Part shown: one piece after another, positions 25,378 to 33,811 of the stretch
Layout: each line of letters opens with the position of its first letter
Numbering within the stretch: position 1 is the first letter of the stretch
Assembly: GCF_030283205.1 (NCBI RefSeq)
Contig: NZ_JASNWF010000011.1
Coordinates: 1 to 64,000 of the forward strand
From: Actinomadura opuntiae
GTDB lineage: Bacteria; Actinomycetota; Actinomycetes; Streptosporangiales; Streptosporangiaceae
DNA: 64,000 nucleotides
Direction of reading: 5' to 3'
The notes under the pieces: model-generated
Database searches by the model: none
What the model was told of the DNA's origin: nothing
What the model saw: only the letters and a program-made list of their open reading frames with translations
Translations under genes and position numbers: made by a program

Positions 25378-26178
25378 ATGGACATCGCCATCTCGGCGGA
25401 CGGAAGCAGGATCGCCTACGAGTCGGTCGGGACGGGATCCGTCGTCATCCTGATCGGCGGAGCGTTCAACGATCGCGCCGCCCTCGCCGGCCTGGCGCAC
25501 GCGCTCGCCGCCGGCGGCCACCGGGCCATCGCCTACGACCGGCGCGGACGCGGTGACAGCACCGACAACGCCGGCCGCTTCGACCCGGCCCGCGAGATCG
25601 AGGATCTCACCGCGCTGATCGAGGCGGTCGGCGGCCGGGCGAGCCTGTTCGGGCACTCCTCCGGCGGGGTGCTCGCCATCGCCGCCACCCTGCACGACCT
25701 GCCCGTGACCACCCTCCTGGTGTCCGAACCCCCGTACGCCGTCGACGGCGCCCGGCCGATCCCGGCCAGTGGCGTCTCCGCCCGGATCGAGGCGCTCGCG
25801 GCCAACGACGACCGCGACGGCGCGGCCACGCTCTTCCTGCAGGAACAGGCCGCTGTCCCGGCGCAGGTCGTCTCGGAGATGCGCGACAGCCCCGCCTGGG
25901 CTGCGATGACCGCGCTGGCCCACTCCCTGCCTTACGACCTCGCGGTCTGCGGACCAGACCTCGCCCTTCCCGACGACCTGCACGACATCACGATCCCGAC
26001 CCTGGCGGTCAGCGGAGACCAAACCCAGCCCTGGCTGACGGTCGCGGCCAAGGCCGTCGCCACTGCCGTCCCCGGCGCCCGGCACATCTCCATCCCAGGC
26101 GAAGACCACACCATCCTCCGCCGCCCAGAAAACCTCGCCCCCATACTCACCGACTTCCTCCGCCCGAACGCGCACTGA
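25378..26178 (+). CDS. alpha/beta hydrolase
   Basis: 266 residues from ATG 25378 with AAAGGA upstream. Nucleophile elbow GHSSGG with Ser94, oxyanion strand VVILIGGAFND, probable catalytic acid in LAVSGDQTQPW and His in PGEDHTIL give a complete triad. The short lid and overall length fit the TAP-like/esterase group of small actinobacterial hydrolases. It is monocistronic; substrate unknown. No regulator adjoins it directly. Confidence 0.9.
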   Translation: MDIAISADGSRIAYESVGTGSVVILIGGAFNDRAALAGLAHALAAGGHRAIAYDRRGRGDSTDNAGRFDPAREIEDLTALIEAVGGRASLFGHSSGGVLAIAATLHDLPVTTLLVSEPPYAVDGARPIPASGVSARIEALAANDDRDGAATLFLQEQAAVPAQVVSEMRDSPAWAAMTALAHSLPYDLAVCGPDLALPDDLHDITIPTLAVSGDQTQPWLTVAAKAVATAVPGARHISIPGEDHTILRRPENLAPILTDFLRPNAH

Positions 26179-27081
26179 CGCCGGCACACCCCGACCAGGC
26201 CACTCGCCCTACACGAGCGGATAAAGCAACAGCGGCGAAAGGGGGGCGAACCAGATCAGAAAGCAGATCGAGGACGAATTCACCCGCCTGAGCCAGGTCG
26301 TTGGCCTCTGCGACAGTTTCCGGTGGCAGATACTGACCGGTGACCTCCGGAGCCACTACAAGGCACCCGCCACCCGCTGCCTCTCGTGGGTGTCCGCGTA
26401 CTCCTCGCGGTACAGAACCGAGTACGAGCAAACGTGCAAAGCTACCGGCGGCAGGACGCTGCGTGTGGGGCGAAGGCGACGATGAGCGGAACGATTCTGC
26501 CCATGAGACCGATCCTCAGTTGGGTGACCTGCTAGCGGCGTGCATGCACCCGCCGGTGACCCCAGCTCGGGTTCTCCCGCACCATGCGAAGCGCCGGCAG
26601 CCGGATGGAGCGGACGGTCGGTGGGCGGTCCGGACGCTTGGGTTTCGAGCGGGCGGCGTACCGTCCAGCGAGCAGGTCGCGGTGCCAGCGCAAGACCGTG
26701 TCCGGCCGCACACCACCAACCGCGTCCGCCGCAACACCACGCGAGGCGACCGGTGCAGCAGTGCCGCCGCAAGCGCCCGATCCGCCGCAGTCGCGGCTTG
26801 CCGCACCGGGAAGAGTTGCCCATCAGAGGACGACACCGTCCCGCCGCCGAACACCGTAACCAGTTCCAGCCCTTAGTGGAGCTTCTCGGCCACGGCGACG
26901 AAGCCGCTGAGTTCCTCGAAGGAAAAATGATGCCGAGAAGGTATCAATTGATGTCATATCGGGTTTGGACACGCATGGAAAGCGCTCCTACGCTGCCGCG
27001 GTAGCAGGCCCCGGTGGCCCCCGCCACACAGGACCCAGACCGCCGACCACCCCAGCGGATCCGCGGAAAGAGCTGATCGCC
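26179..27081. other. region of decayed mobile DNA before the GntP gene
   Basis: 903 bases. The middle carries an integrase/transposase relic (26532-26800, minus). Flanks contain short frames without ribosome-binding sites; one minus-strand stretch near 26220-26360 reads VAPEVTGQYLPPETVAEANDLAQAGEFVLDLLSDL but has no recognised family. ATCAATTGAT at 26943-26952 is a 10-bp palindrome that could be an operator for the permease gene. Confidence 0.4.
26532..26800 (-). pseudogene. integrase/transposase (rve-type) relic
   Basis: The minus strand encodes, with a frameshift, SPRVVLRRTRLVV and RPDTVLRWHRDLLAGRYAARSKPKRPDRPPTVRSIRLPALRMVRENPSWGHRRVHARR before a stop. This is the N-terminal part of IS3-like integrase proteins (VxPxTVLRWHRxLxxxxxxxxxKxxRPGRPPTxxxxRxLxLRMARENPxWGYRRIHGEL). 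The catalytic core is missing. The element is dead. Confidence 0.7.
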
Positions 27082-28554
27082 ATGCCCCTGCTCATCGTGG
27101 CGCTAGCCGTAGTGCTGCTGCTCGTGATGATGACCAAATTCAAGATCAACGGTTTCATCGCGCTGTTCATCGCCGCCCTGTTCGTGGGCCTGGCCCGCGG
27201 TATGGCGCTGCCCAAGATCTACGACGCGATCGTCTCCGGCGTCGGTGATCAGCTCGACGAGCTGATCCTCATCCTCGGCTTCGGCGCCATGCTCGGCAAG
27301 GTCCTCGCCGACAGCGGCGCCGCGCAGCGGATCGCCACCTCCATGGTCGACGCCTTCGGCATCGGCCGCGTCCAACTCGCCATGGTGCTGACCTCGACAG
27401 CGATCGGCATCACGATGTTCTACGAGGTCGGCTTCGTGCTCCTCATCCCGCTGGTGTTCACGATCGTCCGCGAGTACAGGCTGCCGCTGCTGTGGGTCGG
27501 GCTGCCCATGTCGATGACCCTGTCGACGATGCACAGCTTCCTGCCGCCGCACCCCGGGCCGGCCGCCGTGACCGAGACCTTCCACGCCAGCCAGGGCATC
27601 ACCCTGCTCTACGGTCTCCCCATCGCCGTCGTCTCCGCCACGATCGTGTGCTACGTCTGGCCGCGGCTTGCCTACGTCAAGCGGATCAACCCGCGCCTGC
27701 CGGTCGCGCTCATCACCGAGCGCAAGTTCGACGAGGCCGACCTGCCCCGGTTCAGCACGTGCCTGTTCATCGTCGTCATCCCGGTCGTGCTGATGGCGGT
27801 CTCGGCGGTCGCCGATCTCAGCATGAGTTCCGACAGCAAGGCCATGGACTACATCGGCTTCTTCGGTGAGGCTCCGGTCGCACTGCTCATCGCACTGCTG
27901 CTAGCGGTCGTCCTCCTCGGACCCAAGATCGGCCGGGCCGCCGCCAAAGCCGACCAAGACGACACAGCCGTCGCGGCCGACGCTTCCGATGGCGGCGCCA
28001 CGGCGCCCCCCGACGGGGGCGGCGGAGCGGCCACGGCGACCGCTCCCGCCCCTGCGACCGGCACGGCGCCCGCGCCCCATGGCTGGCTGTCGGCTGCGAT
28101 GGAGTCGTGCAACGAGGCCGTCAAACCGATCGCCATGATCATCATGGTCATCGGGGCCGGCGGCGCCTTCAAGGAGGTGCTCGTCAAATCCGGGATCGCC
28201 GACTACATCGCCGATCTCACCCACGGCTGGAACATCTCCCCGCTCATCCTGGCCTGGGGCATCGCGGCCCTAGTGCGCATCGCGGTCGGCTCCGCCTCCG
28301 TCGCCGTCGTCACCGCCGCAGGCATCGTCCTGCCCCTGCTCCACAACTCCAGCACCGCCCCCGAACTGATGGTGCTCGCCGTCACCTGCGGCAGCATCGC
28401 CGCCAGCCACGTCAACGACCCCGGCTTCTGGCTGTTCAAGCAATACCTGAACCTCTCCGTACTGGACACCATCAAAATCCGCACCGCCTACACCTCGGCC
28501 CTCGCCGTCTTGGGCCTGGGCGGCGTCCTGCTCATGAGCACCGTCGTCGGCTAA
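27082..28554 (+). CDS. GntP family permease (gluconate/hydroxyacid:H+ symporter)
   Basis: 490 residues from ATG 27082. It is a polytopic membrane protein with about 12 helices. Family blocks are DELILILGFGAMLGKVLADSGAAQRIA, ITMFYEVGFVLLIPLVFTI, SMTLSTMHSFLPPHPGPAAV and SASVAVVTAAGIVLPLL. GntP proteins import gluconate, glycerate or related hydroxyacids with protons. It is about 40 residues longer than usual because the cytoplasmic loop near residues 297-335 holds an Asp/Ala/Gly/Pro-rich insert. It is monocistronic; no kinase or dehydrogenase adjoins it, so the substrate is open. Confidence 0.9.
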   Translation: MPLLIVALAVVLLLVMMTKFKINGFIALFIAALFVGLARGMALPKIYDAIVSGVGDQLDELILILGFGAMLGKVLADSGAAQRIATSMVDAFGIGRVQLAMVLTSTAIGITMFYEVGFVLLIPLVFTIVREYRLPLLWVGLPMSMTLSTMHSFLPPHPGPAAVTETFHASQGITLLYGLPIAVVSATIVCYVWPRLAYVKRINPRLPVALITERKFDEADLPRFSTCLFIVVIPVVLMAVSAVADLSMSSDSKAMDYIGFFGEAPVALLIALLLAVVLLGPKIGRAAAKADQDDTAVAADASDGGATAPPDGGGGAATATAPAPATGTAPAPHGWLSAAMESCNEAVKPIAMIIMVIGAGGAFKEVLVKSGIADYIADLTHGWNISPLILAWGIAALVRIAVGSASVAVVTAAGIVLPLLHNSSTAPELMVLAVTCGSIAASHVNDPGFWLFKQYLNLSVLDTIKIRTAYTSALAVLGLGGVLLMSTVVG

Positions 28555-28795
28555 CCAACGGGGCGCCCGGTCGGGTGGCCCGGACCCAGTAGCGGAGCGA
28601 TGCGTGGAGGGGAGATCTCGAGTGCCGCGCGAATGCGAATTCCGCAGCTTGCGCACCAGACGGCGGCTACGTCGGCGATTCGGGCGCTCCGCAACGTCTC
28701 GTCTCAGGCCTCTGGCGTCATTCAGCCTCAACGTCCGGACATTTCGAAGCGGAAACGACTTCGGCACCGATCTACCGTTCTCTTCGTTACTTCGG
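28555..28795. other. upstream region of the catabolic operon
   Basis: 241 bases, locally less GC-rich than the surroundings. No intact gene is supported; a 74-codon frame starting at 28600 lacks a ribosome-binding site and any family resemblance. The promoter of the catabolic operon presumably lies here. Confidence 0.4.
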
Positions 28796-28819
28796 CATCC
28801 ACCATAAGTCTGGTGGATG
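28796..28819. promoter_or_regulatory. operator palindrome CATCCACCA-N6-TGGTGGATG
   Basis: Perfect 9-bp inverted arms with a 6-nt spacer, immediately in front of the first gene of the catabolic operon. The regulator is unknown: a GntR- or IclR-type protein would fit the geometry, but the nearest regulators are LysR proteins 6 and 12 kb away. It overlaps ATG 28817, which argues that translation starts further downstream. Confidence 0.6.
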
Positions 28820-28962
28820 GCTGAGCATACGCAGCAACTATTTCCCCTCGACGGCGCCTTTGCTCGATGCTGGGCGTACGGCGACTGGATGTCGCCGGTG
28901 TTGCGGAGGGGTGAATCGCACTTGCCGTTCACGGATGTGACTTCGATCGAGCACGCGGGCGC

Positions 28963-29913
28963 TTGGGCGCTGGGTCGCCTGGAGGAGGCGGGACGCGTGT
29001 TCCCTGCTCTTGTGTCGCTCACGAGCGTGTGCTGGACCTGTCGGCTCGTGACGAGGTCGGGCGCCCTCGCGGGACGCTCGAGCTGCTCGACCGTTGGGGT
29101 GAGGTCCTGCCCGCCCTTGACGCCCTCGCCGCAAGCGCGAGCCGTTCGGAATGGCGGACGCTCGCTGGCCTCCGCGTGCACAGCCCAGTGGAGCCACGGC
29201 AGGTCTTCCAGGCGGGAGCGAACTACCGGACGCACGTCATCGATATCGCAGCCGCCCACCATGACGGTTCCGATGGCCGCACCGTCGAGCAGGTGCGAGC
29301 GGACGCCGCCGCTCAGATGGACGACCGGCTGAAGTTCCCTCCATACGTCTTTACCGGAATGCCCAGCGCGATCTGCGGGCCGTACGACGACGTCGTCCTC
29401 CCGTACGACGGGGAAAAGCCGGACTGGGAGCTGGAGCTGGCCGCGGTGATCGGGCGGCCGGCACGCCGGGTCTCCCCTGATCAGGCGCTGGACGCCGTCG
29501 CCGGCTGGGTGATCGTCAACGACCTCACGCTACGCGAGCGGATCTTCCGCCGGGACATGCCGGAGCTGGGCGCCGACTGGCTGGCCGCGAAGAACGCGCC
29601 GACGTTCCTGCCGGCCGGGCCGGTGCTGGTGCCGCGCCGGGAGATCCCCGACCCCTCGGAACTGCGGATCACGCTGCGGCTCAACGGCGAGGTCATGCAG
29701 GACGAGTCGACGAAAGACATGATCTTCGACGTGGCGCGGATCGTCGCGCACTGCTCGACGGTCGCCGCGCTGATGCCCGGCGACCTGGTGCTCACCGGCA
29801 GCCCGGCCGGCAACGGCATGGCGCACGGCCGACTGCTGCGACTCGGTGACGTCATGGATTCGACGATCACGGGCCTCGGCGCCCAGCGCAACGTATGCGT
29901 GGCCGAGCGATGA
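28963..29913 (+). CDS. fumarylacetoacetate hydrolase (FAH) family protein, N-terminal region frameshifted
   Basis: The core from QVFQAGANYRTHVIDIAAAH through DWELELAAVIGRPAR (metal Glu pair), WVIVNDLTLRERIF (third acidic ligand) and VLTGSPAGNGMAHGR is intact and complete. FAH enzymes hydrolyse or decarboxylate ring-cleavage products such as acylpyruvates. The expected N-terminal domain is split: FTDVTSIEHAGAWALGRLEEAGRVFPALV is encoded in another frame (ATG 28817 or 28889 onward), and the family sequence rejoins as VAHERVLDL after a one-base shift near 29013. Either the gene is damaged, or the shift is an error. Its stop overlaps the amidohydrolase start (ATGA). Confidence 0.65.
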   Translation: MGAGSPGGGGTRVPCSCVAHERVLDLSARDEVGRPRGTLELLDRWGEVLPALDALAASASRSEWRTLAGLRVHSPVEPRQVFQAGANYRTHVIDIAAAHHDGSDGRTVEQVRADAAAQMDDRLKFPPYVFTGMPSAICGPYDDVVLPYDGEKPDWELELAAVIGRPARRVSPDQALDAVAGWVIVNDLTLRERIFRRDMPELGADWLAAKNAPTFLPAGPVLVPRREIPDPSELRITLRLNGEVMQDESTKDMIFDVARIVAHCSTVAALMPGDLVLTGSPAGNGMAHGRLLRLGDVMDSTITGLGAQRNVCVAER

Positions 29914-30938
29914 GCGCCGCCGTCCGCACCGTCGACGTCCATGCGCACGTCGCCGTCCCGGCGGTGGATGCGTTGATCGAGAACGAGCCGGGGCTGGCGC
30001 GGCAGCGGCAGGTCGACGCGGCGTCGCTCGGGCCGGAGTCGATGGCGTACAACATGCGGCACATCGCCGAGCTGGCGCCGAAGCTGACCGACCTGGATCT
30101 GCGGCTGGCCGCGATGGAGCGTGCGCGGGTTGACGTGCAGGTCGTCACCGCGACGCCGCTGCCCCACGCCTGGGCCGACAAAGAGCTGGCAGCCCGGATC
30201 GTTGCCGCGAGCAACGAGGGCGTGGCTGCTTTCTGCGCCCGGGAGCCGTCTCGCCTGGTGCCTGTGGGCACGGTCGCGTTGCAGCACCCCGATCTGGCGG
30301 TCGAGCAGTTGGAGACCGCGGTCAGGGAGATGGGCATGCGCGGTGTGCAGATCTCCACCGCTGCCGGCCCGGGCATGGAGTTGGACGATCCCGCTCTGGT
30401 CGGCTTCTGGGCCGCCGCCGAGGAACTCGACGCCGCCGTGCTCATCCATCCCTGGGGCTGCACCCTCGGCGAACGGCTGAACGCCTACTACTTGTTCAAC
30501 AGCGTCGGGAACCCGACCGAGACGGCGCTGGCCCTGTCCAGGATCGCCTTCTCCGGGCTGCTGGAAAGGCACCCGAGGCTGCGCATCTGGTCGGCTCACG
30601 GGGGCGGCTATCTGGCCAGTTACATGGTCCGGGCCGACCACGCGTGGGAGATACGCGGTGACGCCCGGACCACCGAGCAGCCGCCCAGCGCTCTGCTACG
30701 CCGCACCTTCGTCGACTCTCTCGTCTACACGCCCGAGCAATTGCGCCATCTCGTCGCCTCAATGGGGGCCGGGCAGGTGACGCTCGGCAGCGACTACCCC
30801 TTCGACATGGGCGTCGAGGACCCGGTCGAACGGCTTCTCGCGGCCGGCTTCGACCAGGCCACCACCGACGCCGTTCGGGGCGGCAACGCCGTCCGCCTTC
30901 TCGGCGACCTGCCGGAACCGATTGGAGCACGTTCATGA
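29910..30938 (+). CDS. amidohydrolase family protein (ACMSD-type decarboxylase/hydrolase)
   Basis: 342 residues from ATG 29910. Metal-binding elements of the ACMSD/resorcylate-decarboxylase branch are all visible: VDVHAHVAV (HxH), AAVLIHPWGC, RLRIWSAHGGGYLASYM and VTLGSDYPFDMG (catalytic Asp). Relatives decarboxylate aminocarboxymuconate semialdehyde, 5-carboxyvanillate or gamma-resorcylate. In this operon, beside an extradiol dioxygenase, decarboxylation of the aromatic acid or of its ring-cleavage product is the likely role. It overlaps FAH upstream and the dioxygenase downstream, so it is strictly co-translated. Confidence 0.88.
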   Translation: MSAAVRTVDVHAHVAVPAVDALIENEPGLARQRQVDAASLGPESMAYNMRHIAELAPKLTDLDLRLAAMERARVDVQVVTATPLPHAWADKELAARIVAASNEGVAAFCAREPSRLVPVGTVALQHPDLAVEQLETAVREMGMRGVQISTAAGPGMELDDPALVGFWAAAEELDAAVLIHPWGCTLGERLNAYYLFNSVGNPTETALALSRIAFSGLLERHPRLRIWSAHGGGYLASYMVRADHAWEIRGDARTTEQPPSALLRRTFVDSLVYTPEQLRHLVASMGAGQVTLGSDYPFDMGVEDPVERLLAAGFDQATTDAVRGGNAVRLLGDLPEPIGARS

Positions 30939-31873
30939 GCGATCGTTTGATCACCCATTTGCGGCACGTCGATCTCGCCGTGCCCGACTACGCCGCCCAG
31001 CGCGAGTTCTTCACCGCCCTCTGGGGCCTCACCCCGGTCGCCGAGGACGAGGACATCGTGTTCCTCGCCGCCGAGGGATCGCCGGAGCAGTACATCGTCC
31101 GGCTGCGCAAGGACGCCGACAAGCGGCTGGACCTGATCGCCTACGGCGCCGCGTCGCGCGAGGACGTCGACGCCATCGCCCAGCGGCTCGGCGGGGCCGG
31201 CGTGCAGTTGATCAGCGAGCCGGACGCGCTGAAGACCGCCGGCGGCGGCTACGGCTTCCGGTTCTTCGACGTCGATGGGCGCACCATCGAGGTGTCCGCC
31301 GAGGTGCAGGACCGCGTGCACCGCAAGATCGAGGAGCGGGAGTCGATCCCGGTCCGGTTGTCGCACGTGGTCGTCAACTCCCCTGACGTCGCCCGGACCC
31401 AGGCGTTCTACGAGCAGCATCTCGGTTTCGCACTGACCGACTCGCTGACGCATCCGCACATGGGCGACCTGATGAAGTTCATGCGGTGCAATCCGCAGCA
31501 CCACAGCCTGGCGATCGCCCAGGGTCCGCACACGTCGCTGCATCACGTGTCGTTCGAAATGCGTGGGCTGGACGAGTACATGCGCGGCACCGGACGCCTC
31601 CTGCGCGCGGGCGTCCGCAAGGTCTGGGGGCCGGGCCGTCACATGGCCGGAGACAACACCTTCAGCTACTTCCTCGACCCCCACGGCAACACCGTCGAGT
31701 ACACGACCGAGCTGGAGGTGCTGGACGAGGACGCCTGGCACCCCAGCGTCTACGACGTGTCCCAGCCGGAGAACCAGGACCAGTGGGGCACCGCCAACCC
31801 GTTCGGCGAGCTGGTGGCCAAAGAGAGCTTCAACGACGTCGACCGCGGCATCTTCGTCGCTCCTCCGGTCTGA
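30935..31873 (+). CDS. two-domain extradiol ring-cleavage dioxygenase (VOC superfamily, type I)
   Basis: 312 residues, the usual size of BphC-type enzymes. Two VOC modules: LRHVDLAVPDYAAQREFF at residues 9-26 and SHVVVNSPDVARTQAFYEQHLGF from residue 143. The Fe(II) triad is predicted as His144, His204 (TSLHHVSFEM) and Glu255 (GNTVEYTTEL), with acid/base candidates His190 and Tyr245, matching the spacing of known catechol 2,3-dioxygenases. It should open a catechol-like ring next to a hydroxyl (meta cleavage). Exact substrate unknown. It is embedded in the overlapping operon from the FAH gene to the flavin hydroxylase. Confidence 0.9.
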   Translation: MSDRLITHLRHVDLAVPDYAAQREFFTALWGLTPVAEDEDIVFLAAEGSPEQYIVRLRKDADKRLDLIAYGAASREDVDAIAQRLGGAGVQLISEPDALKTAGGGYGFRFFDVDGRTIEVSAEVQDRVHRKIEERESIPVRLSHVVVNSPDVARTQAFYEQHLGFALTDSLTHPHMGDLMKFMRCNPQHHSLAIAQGPHTSLHHVSFEMRGLDEYMRGTGRLLRAGVRKVWGPGRHMAGDNTFSYFLDPHGNTVEYTTELEVLDEDAWHPSVYDVSQPENQDQWGTANPFGELVAKESFNDVDRGIFVAPPV

Positions 31874-32859
31874 TGCGCGGCTACGACGCCACCGCCGAGT
31901 TCGGGACCGACGCCGAGGCGGCGATCGCGGCGGCGGCGAAGCGGTACGGGAACTGGAACCGCTGGGGTCCGGACGACGGGATCGGCACCGTCAACTTCAT
32001 CGATGCGGACAAGCGCGCGGAGGCGGCCCGGCTGGTCCGTCGCGGCGAGTCGTTCAGCCTGTCCTTGCCGTTCGACGAGAACGGTCCGCAGAACGGCTGG
32101 CGGCGCCGGGTCAACCCGGTGCACACGATGATGTCGACCGGCCAGGACACCGCGGAGCAGCTGGGCCTGCCCCATGGCCTGACGGCGGCCGACGACGCCG
32201 TCTTCATGCCGCTGCAATGCAGCACCCAATGGGACGGTCTCGGGCACGTCTTCGACCACGGCATCGCATGGAACGGCCGCAAAGGCGCCGAGGTCGTGAC
32301 AAGCGAGGGCGACTTCGCCACCGGCATCGAGAGGATCGCCGCGCCGGTGATCGGGCGCGGCGTCCTGCTCGACGTCGGGCGCGTTCTGGGCGAGGACGGC
32401 GAGCTGCCCGACGGGTGCCCGATCACCAGCGCCGATCTGGCGGAGGTGATCCGGCGGCAGGGCGAGACCTCGCAGGTGGGACGCGGTGACATCGTCCTGG
32501 TGCGAACGGGCCAGCTGTCGCGGGTCCGGCGCGGCCACGGATGGGCCGGATACGCGGGCGGCCCGGCTCCCGGCCTGTCGTTCGAGACGGCCGGCTGGTT
32601 GCACGGCACGCAGATCGCCGCGATCGCCACCGACACCTGGGGCTTCGAGGTGCGGCCCAACGAGTTCCCGGACTCGTTCCAGCCGCTCCACCAGGTGGCG
32701 CTCCCCCACATCGGCCTGCTGGTCGGCGAGATGTGGGACCTGGACGCGCTGGCCGCCGACTGCGCCGCCGACGGTGTCCACGAGTTCTTCCTCGCCGCGC
32801 AGCCGCTGCCGTTCACCCGCGCGGTCGGCTCGCCGGTCAACCCCGTCGCGGTGAAGTGA
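31873..32859 (+). CDS. cyclase family protein (PF04199, kynurenine-formamidase-like hydrolase)
   Basis: 328 residues; ATG 31873 overlaps the dioxygenase stop (TGATG). Belongs to the long variant of the cyclase/KynB fold: YGNWNRWGPDDGIGTVNFI, FMPLQCSTQWDGLGHVFDHGIAWNG, GRGVLLDVGRVLG, DIVLVRTGQL and FQPLHQVALPHIGLLVGEMWDL. In place of the short-form HxGTHxDAPxH metal motif it has QWDGLGH, standard for this subgroup. Known members hydrolyse amides or lactones of aromatic metabolites (formylkynurenine, isatin). A hydrolytic step after ring cleavage is likely. Confidence 0.85.
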   Translation: MRGYDATAEFGTDAEAAIAAAAKRYGNWNRWGPDDGIGTVNFIDADKRAEAARLVRRGESFSLSLPFDENGPQNGWRRRVNPVHTMMSTGQDTAEQLGLPHGLTAADDAVFMPLQCSTQWDGLGHVFDHGIAWNGRKGAEVVTSEGDFATGIERIAAPVIGRGVLLDVGRVLGEDGELPDGCPITSADLAEVIRRQGETSQVGRGDIVLVRTGQLSRVRRGHGWAGYAGGPAPGLSFETAGWLHGTQIAAIATDTWGFEVRPNEFPDSFQPLHQVALPHIGLLVGEMWDLDALAADCAADGVHEFFLAAQPLPFTRAVGSPVNPVAVK

Positions 32860-32869
32860 GGAGACCACC

Positions 32870-33811
32870 ATGCGACTGACCACCCTGCTCACCGGCGAAG
32901 GCGCCCAGGTCGGCGTGCTGGACGGCGACGTCGTCCGCCTGCTCGCCCCCGGCACGACGCTGCTGGACGTCATCCAGGGCGGGACGGAGGCGCTGGACGA
33001 CGTGGCGCGCCGCGTCCGCACCGGCGACGCCGTCCCGATCGAAGAGGCGTCCTTCGGGCCGCTGCTGCAGCCGCCGAGCGTGCGTGACTTTCTCACCTAT
33101 GAAAAGCACATCGACGCCCTGGCGGGCGGGGTGCCCGAGGAATGGTACGAAGAGCCGCTGTTCTATTTCTCGAATCCCGCGGCGATCGTCGCTCCCTACG
33201 GGACCGTCGCCATTCCGCCCGGAGCCCGGCGGCTCGATTACGAACTGGAGGTGGCCGCGGTCATCGGCCGTGCCGGCTCCGACCTGTCCCCGGAGAACGC
33301 CGCCGGCCACATCCTCGGCTACACGATCATGAACGACTGGTCGGCGCGGGACCTGCAGGAACGGGAGTTCAAGCAGCCGATGGGGCCGTCGAAGTCGAAG
33401 GACTCGGCGACCACCCTCGGCCCCTGGCTCGTCACCACCGACGAGCTGGCCGATCGGGTCGAGGACGGGCGGCTCGCGTTGCGGACGGAGGTGCATCTCA
33501 ACGGGGTGCGCACCGGCGGCGACAGCACGGCCAACATGTCGTGGTCGTTCGCCGATCTGGTGGCGTATGCCTCGCGCGGCACCGTCGTCCGGCCCGGTGA
33601 CGTCCTCGGCTCGGGGACCTGCGGCACCGGCTGCATCGCCGAACTCAAACGCACCCGGGGCGACGCCGCGCCCGCCTGGCTGGCGCCCGGCGACGTCGTC
33701 CGGATCGACGTCGAAGAACTCGGGCACGTCGAGAACCGGCTCGTCCCCGGCCGGGTGCCCGTCCCCGTCCCGCCGGCCCGGCGGCGTATCGCTCCAGGAG
33801 TACGGACGTGA
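32870..33811 (+). CDS. fumarylacetoacetate hydrolase family protein (second copy)
   Basis: 313 residues from ATG 32870, 10 nt after the cyclase gene, with GAGGAGA upstream. PSVRDFLTYEKHI, LDYELEVAAVIGRAG (Glu pair of the metal site), GYTIMNDWSARDLQERE (acidic ligand) and GTGCIAELKR define a FAH C-terminal catalytic domain with an N-terminal cap. It differs clearly from the first FAH gene of the operon, suggesting a hydratase or decarboxylase step distinct from that of its paralogue. Its stop overlaps the hydroxylase start (GTGA). Confidence 0.9.
   Translation: MRLTTLLTGEGAQVGVLDGDVVRLLAPGTTLLDVIQGGTEALDDVARRVRTGDAVPIEEASFGPLLQPPSVRDFLTYEKHIDALAGGVPEEWYEEPLFYFSNPAAIVAPYGTVAIPPGARRLDYELEVAAVIGRAGSDLSPENAAGHILGYTIMNDWSARDLQEREFKQPMGPSKSKDSATTLGPWLVTTDELADRVEDGRLALRTEVHLNGVRTGGDSTANMSWSFADLVAYASRGTVVRPGDVLGSGTCGTGCIAELKRTRGDAAPAWLAPGDVVRIDVEELGHVENRLVPGRVPVPVPPARRRIAPGVRT

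Noticed and set aside
28600..28824. 74-codon ORF upstream of the catabolic operon
   Set aside because: No ribosome-binding site and no family; it overlaps the operator palindrome.
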